A DNA stretch of 9,805 nucleotides, from the NCBI GenBank assembly GCA_024644185.1, contig JAHELM010000052.1:1-9805 (forward strand), read 5' to 3'. Below, piece after piece: positions 6,598 through 9,805 of this stretch (its first letter is position 1; each line of letters starts with the position of its first letter). This DNA comes from Rhodospirillales bacterium. Its GTDB lineage: Bacteria; Pseudomonadota; Alphaproteobacteria; UBA8366; JADFVY01. Below the pieces are notes generated by a model. That model made no database searches and was not told the origin of the DNA. It saw only the letters and a program-made list of their open reading frames with translations. A program made the translations under genes and the position numbers.

Positions 6598-6638
6598 ATG
6601 GCGGCGCAAATCATGACGGCGCAGGGAGTGGTTCGATC

Positions 6639-7439
6639 GTGGCCGGGAAGGCAGAAAAAGAGCACGGCGAAGCCGGTGGAAGGGCCCGCGGCATCGACCG
6701 GCTGATCCAGATTCTCGAATATCTGCACGAGGACGGGCGGCCGCAGCGCCCCAACGACATCGCCGTCGGCATCGGCGCGCCGAAATCCAGCGTCTACGAA
6801 ATCGTCAACCGGCTGGTCGATGCCAATTTTCTGGAGCCCTTCGACCGCGAGGGGCGGCTGTTCCTGGGCCGCAAGCTGCATTTCCTGGGCGCCCATTATC
6901 TGGAAACCTTCGATCTGCTTCGCGAGGCCGACCCGACAGTGGCCGCGCTGAGCGCCGAGACCCGCGAGACGGCGCAGCTCTGCATGTGCGAGGGAGACAA
7001 ATACGTGGTGGCGCTGGCCCATTCCGGCGGCCGGCATTTCAAGATCAGTTCCGATATCGGCCGGCCGATCCCGCTGACCTGGACGGCTTCGGGCCGGCTT
7101 CTGGTGGCCGACAGGTCGGAAAACGAGATCATCGACTTCATCCCGCCGGCGGATTTCACCCTGCCGGACGGCAAGCCGCTGGCAACCCGGAAATTCCTCT
7201 CCCAGATCGAATCCGCGCGGGCCGAGGGGTTCTATTCCAGCGACAGCGTGGTCGACGATTACACCCACTGCTTCGCCGCCCCGGTGCGCGACCGCGACGG
7301 CGCCTGTCTGGCGACACTGTGCATCGTGGCCCCGCGCGAGGAGGCGAAGCGACGCCATGACGAGCTGCGCGACAGCCTGCTGCGCCATGCCGCGACGCTG
7401 ACCGCGAAACTGGGCGGCGGCGCCAAGCGGCGCCCATAG
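6639..7439 (+). CDS. IclR-family transcriptional regulator
   Basis: A 266-residue regulator of usual family length. The N-terminal winged helix-turn-helix covers about 17-78: GIDRLIQILEYLHE, then PNDIAVGIGAPKSSVYEIVNRLVDANFLE with the recognition helix at about 48-61, then the wing ending GRLFLGRKL. The effector-binding domain follows (about 90-258) with GRPIPLTWTASGRLLVAD (141-158), ARAEGFYSSDSVVDDYTHCFAAPVRD (193-218) and GACLATLCIV (221-230). The GTG at 6639 is chosen because it precedes the start of the conserved domain and has AGGGAG (6623-6628) 10 nt upstream; an in-frame ATG at 6531 lies upstream of the predicted promoter. IclR proteins usually sense a small carboxylate or aromatic pathway intermediate and act next to their own gene. 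It heads the unit with the lactonase (41-bp gap) and deaminase, which it probably controls, perhaps with the divergent epimerase gene. Confidence 0.94.
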   Translation: MAGKAEKEHGEAGGRARGIDRLIQILEYLHEDGRPQRPNDIAVGIGAPKSSVYEIVNRLVDANFLEPFDREGRLFLGRKLHFLGAHYLETFDLLREADPTVAALSAETRETAQLCMCEGDKYVVALAHSGGRHFKISSDIGRPIPLTWTASGRLLVADRSENEIIDFIPPADFTLPDGKPLATRKFLSQIESARAEGFYSSDSVVDDYTHCFAAPVRDRDGACLATLCIVAPREEAKRRHDELRDSLLRHAATLTAKLGGGAKRRP

Positions 7440-7480
7440 CGTCCATCCGCCGGACCATCGCCGTCAGGGAAGGAAGCACG

Positions 7481-8350
7481 ATGAACATCCGCCGTCTTGT
7501 CACGTTCCGCTGCGAATTGGCCGAGGGTCCGCTATGGGACCCCGACAGCGCCACGATCTACTGGGTCGATATTCTGGGAAAGGCCGTCTGGCGAGCCGAT
7601 GCCGGGGGCGACAACCCGCGCAAATGGGATCTGCCGGCGCATGTCGGCGCCATGGCCCTGCGCCGCAATGGCGGCGCGGTGGTGGCGCTGGCCACCGGGT
7701 TCTTCTCGCTGGATTTCGCCACCGGTCGTTGCCATGTCCTGGCCGAGCCGGCGGCGGGCCAGACCCGTACCCGCTTCAACGACGGCAAGGTTGACCGGCG
7801 CGGACGCCTGCTGGCCGGCTCGATGGATTACGGCGAGCACGATCCGTTGGGTGCGCTGTACCGGCTGGATGCCGATTTCGGCTGCACCCGGCTGATGGAT
7901 GGTTTCACCATCTTCAACGCACCGTGCTGGAGTCCCGACGGCGGGACCTTCTATTACGCCGACAGCGCGCGCGGAACCTTGTTCGCGGCCGATTACGATC
8001 TGAAATCCGGCACGATTTCCCGGTCGCGAATCTTCGTCGGCCCGGATGTCGCGCCGGGCGCGCCGGACGGCGCCACCGTCGATGCCGAGGGCTGCGTCTG
8101 GAGCGCCCGCTGGGGCGCCGGGCGGGTCGTCCGCTTCACGCCGGACGGGCGCATCGACCGGACCATCGAGGTGCCGGCAAAGAAGACCACAAGCATCGCC
8201 TTCGGCGGGCCGGATATGGACTGGATCTACATCACCTCGATGAAGGATCCGGCTCTGCCCGACGATCCCGCCGACCCTGAATCCGGCTCGGTCTATCTGG
8301 TCACCGGCGCCGGTATCAAGGGCATCCCCGAGCCGCGCTTCGCCGGCTGA
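7481..8350 (+). CDS. SMP-30/gluconolactonase-family lactonase
   Basis: A 289-residue six-bladed beta-propeller of the SMP-30/gluconolaconase/LRE family (PF08450), a metal-dependent hydrolase that opens sugar-acid lactones. Metal-site positions are recognisable: E15 in CELAEGPLWD, N100-D101 in RTRFNDGKVDRRGRLLAGSMD, N146 in FNAPCWSPDG and D196 in GAPDGATVD. The N146 block reads FNAPCWSPDG where many relatives have SNG(L/I)xWSPD; the metal-binding Asn is kept but the following residues differ, suggesting a particular substrate subgroup. No signal peptide is seen, so it acts in the cytoplasm. The ATG has AGGA 6 nt upstream. It lies between the IclR regulator and a D-amino-acid deaminase-like gene, which points to a lactone of an aldonic or aminoaldonic acid as substrate. 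The family is firm; the exact lactone is not known. Confidence 0.93.
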   Translation: MNIRRLVTFRCELAEGPLWDPDSATIYWVDILGKAVWRADAGGDNPRKWDLPAHVGAMALRRNGGAVVALATGFFSLDFATGRCHVLAEPAAGQTRTRFNDGKVDRRGRLLAGSMDYGEHDPLGALYRLDADFGCTRLMDGFTIFNAPCWSPDGGTFYYADSARGTLFAADYDLKSGTISRSRIFVGPDVAPGAPDGATVDAEGCVWSARWGAGRVVRFTPDGRIDRTIEVPAKKTTSIAFGGPDMDWIYITSMKDPALPDDPADPESGSVYLVTGAGIKGIPEPRFAG

Positions 8351-8390
8351 ACCGTTCCGCAATCCGTTTTTTTCCGGAGTTTTCCGAATC

Positions 8391-9689
8391 ATGACCCGTA
8401 TTTCCTTCGACTCGCTGACGGTCGACGACATCCTCAAAGGCGTGCCCGGCGGCGCCGCGCCCTTGCCCCTGACCCGCATCGGCGAGCGCAAATGGAACGC
8501 CCTGGCCGAGGATATGCCGCTGCCGCTGGCGCTGCTGAAGGCGTCGGCGATCGAGCATAACAGCGCCTGGATGCGCCGCTTCCTGGGGGCCAGCGGCGCG
8601 GTTCTGGCGCCCCATGGCAAGACGACGATGAGCCCGCAGTTGTTCCAGCGCCAGCTCGACGATGGCGCCTGGGGCATCACGCTGGGCAATATCGCCCAGA
8701 TTCAGGTAGCCCGCCGCTTTGGCATCCAGCGCATCGTGCTGGCCAATCAACTGGTCGGCAAGCAGGCCATCCGCTACGTGCTGGACGAACTGCGCGCCGA
8801 TCCTGGCTTCGATTTCTACTGTCTGGTCGACAGCGTCGAGGGCGTGGAGATGCTGGCTACGGCCGCTCGCGCGGCGAAGATCGGCCGGCCGTTGCAGGTG
8901 CTGCTGGAAGGCGGCGTGACCGGGCGGCGCACCGGCGCGCGTACGCTGGACGCGGCGATGGCCGTTGCGCGTGCCGTCAAGGCGGCGTCGCCCGTCCTGG
9001 CGCTGCGCGGCGTCGAGGGTTTCGAGGGCATCGTCTCCGCCCCGACGCCGGCGGAGGCGGAGGCGAAAGTCACGGAGTTTCTCGGTTTCATCGGCGACAT
9101 CGCCCGGGCGGCGGCGCGCGAGGATCTGTTCGCCGTCGGCAAGGTGATCCTGACCGCCGGCGGCTCGGCCTATTACGACATCGTGGCGCGGACGTTCGCG
9201 GCGGTGGATCTTGGCCGCGAGACGCTGCTGGTGATCCGTTCCGGCTGCTATCTGACGCACGATTCGATCATGTACCGGAAGTTCATGGACCAGCTTCTGG
9301 CCCGCTCCGACGCCGCGCGCGGCCTGGGCGACCCGCCCAAACCGGCGCTGGAGGTCTGGGCCTATGTCCAGTCGCGGCCCGAGCCCGGCCGCGTCATCCT
9401 GACCATGGGCAAGCGCGATGCCGGCTACGATGCCGGCCTGCCGGTGCCGCAGTCCTGGTTCCGGCCGGGCACGCATCGCCAGCCGCAGCCGGTCGCCCCC
9501 GGCCATGCGACGGTGGAAATGAACGACCAGCACCTGTTCATGGACCTGCCCGCCGCCTCGCCGCTGCAGGTCGGCGACATGATCGGCTTCGGCATTTCCC
9601 ATCCCTGCCTCACCTTCGACAAGTGGCAGTTCATTCCCGTGGTCGACGATTCCTATACGGTCGTCTCCGCAATCCGGACATTCTTTTAA
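8391..9689 (+). CDS. D-serine-dehydratase-like (DSD1/D-threonine aldolase type) fold-type III PLP amino-acid deaminase
   Basis: A 432-residue enzyme with an alanine-racemase-like N-terminal barrel and a C-terminal D-serine-dehydratase-like domain. The PLP-binding Lys is K77 in VLAPHGKTTMSPQLF (71-85). The C-terminal metal pair His-x-Cys is H404-P-C406 in GFGISHPCLTFDKW, as in eukaryotic DSD1 and D-threo-3-hydroxyaspartate dehydratase. VLLEGGVTGRRTG (169-181) and RSGCYLTHDS belong to the family core. About 45 residues (SFDSLTVDDILKG and on) precede the barrel and are not part of the classical fold. Relatives remove water and ammonia from D-beta-hydroxy amino acids through an enamine/imine intermediate, or cleave D-threonine. 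Coupled here to a lactonase, a D-glucosaminate-like substrate is plausible but unproven. The ATG has CGGAG 11 nt upstream, rather far. A ridA-like gene begins 20 bp after the stop. Confidence 0.9.
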   Translation: MTRISFDSLTVDDILKGVPGGAAPLPLTRIGERKWNALAEDMPLPLALLKASAIEHNSAWMRRFLGASGAVLAPHGKTTMSPQLFQRQLDDGAWGITLGNIAQIQVARRFGIQRIVLANQLVGKQAIRYVLDELRADPGFDFYCLVDSVEGVEMLATAARAAKIGRPLQVLLEGGVTGRRTGARTLDAAMAVARAVKAASPVLALRGVEGFEGIVSAPTPAEAEAKVTEFLGFIGDIARAAAREDLFAVGKVILTAGGSAYYDIVARTFAAVDLGRETLLVIRSGCYLTHDSIMYRKFMDQLLARSDAARGLGDPPKPALEVWAYVQSRPEPGRVILTMGKRDAGYDAGLPVPQSWFRPGTHRQPQPVAPGHATVEMNDQHLFMDLPAASPLQVGDMIGFGISHPCLTFDKWQFIPVVDDSYTVVSAIRTFF

Positions 9690-9696
9690 AATCGAA

Positions 9697-9703
9697 AAGG
9701 AAG
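9697..9703 (+). promoter_or_regulatory. Ribosome binding site of the ridA-like gene
   Basis: AAGGAAG ends 6 nt before the ATG at 9710, a good Shine-Dalgarno site. It supports 9710 as a genuine, still well-equipped start despite the early stop codon that follows. Confidence 0.6.
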
Positions 9704-9709
9704 ACCAAG

Positions 9710-9805
9710 ATGAGCAAGCAAGCGATCGGCGGCATGAGCGCCCAGGGCCTGCCCTTTTCCAAGGGATAACGCGCCGGCGACCTGATCTTCGTATCGGGCC
9801 AGGTG
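9710..9805 (+). pseudogene. RidA (YjgF/YER057c/UK114)-family gene interrupted by an in-frame TAA; continues past the right edge
   Basis: From the ATG the frame reads MSKQAIGGMSAQGLPFSKG, then TAA at 9767-9769, then RAGDLIFVSGQV to the window end in the same frame. PFSK-x-x-RAGDLIFVSGQV is the standard beginning of RidA-family proteins, so translation similarity continues straight across the stop: this is a nonsense codon, not a frameshift. A single base would explain it, for example TAC or TAT (Tyr) to TAA. RidA proteins hydrolyse reactive enamine/imine products of PLP-dependent dehydratases, and this gene follows directly on such an enzyme (20-bp gap). Either the gene is dead in this strain, or the base is a sequencing or assembly error. 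The remainder lies outside the window, so later intactness cannot be judged. Confidence 0.75.

Larger units (their letters stand above)
6492..6638. promoter_or_regulatory. Divergent galM-like/iclR regulatory region with repeated TATAC elements
   Basis: This gap is AT-richer than its flanks and full of short symmetric elements. TATAC occurs on the plus strand at 6535, 6566 and 6586, 31 and 20 bp apart, close to whole helical turns. ATAC-T-GTAT (6567-6575) is a perfect dyad. CATTCC-N8-GGAATG (6578-6597) is a perfect 6-bp inverted repeat. A regulator of the IclR family usually binds next to its own gene, so these are candidate operators for the adjacent protein; assignment is inferred. Confidence 0.5.

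Noticed and set aside
5658..6638. Long open extension upstream of the IclR gene in the same frame
   Set aside because: It runs antisense to the aldose epimerase and through the intergenic promoter region; IclR similarity begins only after the GTG at 6639.
8344..8373. Run of seven T's after the lactonase gene, considered as a terminator
   Set aside because: Only a 3-bp stem (CGG/CCG) can form before it, and the deaminase gene starts 17 bp later in the same direction, fitting one operon.
8316..9602. 428-codon minus-strand open frame antisense to the PLP deaminase
   Set aside because: The plus-strand protein has K77 and the HPC metal motif with an unbroken family fit; the minus frame shows only composition-driven sequence.

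Overview
The window is gene-dense, GC-rich chromosomal DNA (AT-richer only in intergenic gaps) with several GTG/TTG starts. Its protein families fit an alphaproteobacterium, probably a Rhodospirillales/Rhizobiales-like heterotroph; this lineage call is inference from composition and protein style. No rRNA, tRNA, CRISPR array, insertion sequence or phage gene is visible.

Left region (1-3010): a leftward TetR/CerR-type repressor, cut by the window edge, lies divergent from glcB (malate synthase G), with a 299-bp AT-rich gap between them. The gap holds a clear repressor-type promoter/operator for the tetR gene and an 8-bp-arm palindrome on the glcB side. glcB ends in a strong intrinsic terminator. 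MSG joins glyoxylate to acetyl-CoA, so this locus serves C2 compound or glycolate metabolism.

Middle region (3084-5585): a single-domain bacteriohemerythrin, then a leftward Gfo/Idh/MocA oxidoreductase divergent from a PIG3-type quinone oxidoreductase. These look like independent transcription units.

Right region (5589-9805): a leftward YphB-like aldose 1-epimerase is divergent from an IclR regulator. The IclR gene heads a rightward unit: iclR, an SMP-30/gluconolactonase-type lactonase, a D-serine-dehydratase-like fold-type III PLP deaminase, and the start of a RidA-family gene. Gaps are 41, 40 and 20 bp. Mutarotase + lactonase + D-amino-acid deaminase + imine/enamine deaminase suggests a catabolic module that could open an aldonolactone and deaminate a 2-amino-2-deoxy-aldonate such as D-glucosaminate. 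This is a hypothesis. The ridA-like gene carries an in-frame TAA at codon 20 as sequenced, so it is either a pseudogene or a base-call error.

Most notable: the possible amino-sugar acid module with its interrupted ridA, the structured iclR/galM intergenic region, the tetR operator placed inside its own promoter, and an apparent Gly-to-Arg change beside the catalytic Arg of malate synthase.
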